Source: JAZDJJ01 sp043804035
GTDB lineage: Bacteria; Bacteroidota; Bacteroidia; Palsa-948
Direction: 5' to 3'
Assembly (NCBI GenBank): GCA_043804035.1
Contig: JAZDJJ010000044.1
Location: forward strand, 1 to 13,500
DNA: 13,500 nt
The translations under genes were made by a program, and so were the position numbers. Shown piece by piece: positions 13,359 through 13,500 of the stretch. How positions within the stretch are numbered: position 1 is the stretch's first letter; every line of letters starts with the position of its first letter. The notes below the pieces were generated by a model. That model had not been told where the DNA came from, searched no databases, and saw only the letters and a program-made list of their open reading frames with translations.

Positions 13359-13500
13359 AGGGCGGTTCCAAAAATTGAACTCGTCATTGCGACTGCGAGG
13401 CACGAAGCAGGAAGCAATCTCTATTTCTACATGAAAAAACAGATTGCTTCAGTCGTTCCTCCTTCGCAATGACGTTTATTTGTATTTTTAGAACTGCCCT
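13359..13500 (+). repeat. 142-bp palindromic element, copy B
   Basis: It begins AGGGCGGTTCCAAAAATTGA and ends GAACTGCCCT at the last base of the window. It is the reverse-orientation partner of the copy at 8591-8732, with about five base differences near one end, and it is internally palindromic. It is separated from the 120-bp element at 13233-13353 by only five bases. Confidence 0.8.

Noticed and set aside
13233..13500. CRISPR array or phage attachment site among the right-end repeats
   Set aside because: The repeats are of two different types, are internally palindromic and have no regular spacers or tRNA match.

Overview
The window looks like a chromosomal segment from a member of the Bacteroidota. 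It is AT-rich and its starts lack Shine-Dalgarno sequences. It encodes a secreted protein with a type IX-like C-terminal tail, a MORN-repeat secreted protein, a large GT117/TMEM260-like (DUF2723) membrane protein of the kind common in this phylum, an M1 lipoprotein peptidase, RsmI and DapF. The intergenic spaces carry several families of short palindromic repeats.

Left part (1-3105). The edge holds the first 27 codons of an IS630-like transposase read leftward. Its inferred end abuts a 5'-truncated gene for a secreted, type IX-sorted-like protein (141-905). A minus-strand gene for a signal-peptide protein built of about 22 MORN-type repeats follows (1006-2781). A 324-base spacer with short repeats and one strong hairpin separates it from the tRNAs.

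Middle (3106-8758). Two minus-strand tRNA genes, Ser(CGA) and Gln(UUG), have a probable terminator between them. The plus-strand GT117/TMEM260-like gene begins just beyond the tRNA-Gln gene and has no ATG start. It converges with a minus-strand M1-family zinc peptidase lipoprotein. The spacer upstream of that peptidase carries a complete 142-bp palindromic element.

Right part (8759-13192). Five minus-strand genes are read in the order: membrane-anchored hypothetical protein, dapF, (279-bp gap with a 120-bp element), mksF-like kleisin, mksE-like KITE subunit, rsmI. The hypothetical gene and dapF are 2 bases apart. mksF and mksE overlap by 34 bases. mksE and rsmI overlap by 4 bases (TTGA). The MukF/MksF-like and MukE/MksE-like pair has no SMC ATPase (MksB/JetC) and no MksG/JetD nuclease beside it. 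This is the most notable feature of the window. The block is bracketed by near-identical 142-bp elements in opposite orientation (8591-8732 and 13359-13500), and two 120-bp elements with terminal inverted repeats lie at 11532-11651 and 13233-13353.

The assignments rest on motif recognition by eye. No database search was run. RsmI, DapF, the M1 peptidase, the GT117/TMEM260-like protein and the tRNAs are secure. The MksF/MksE assignment is good but depends on remote resemblance to MukF/MukE.
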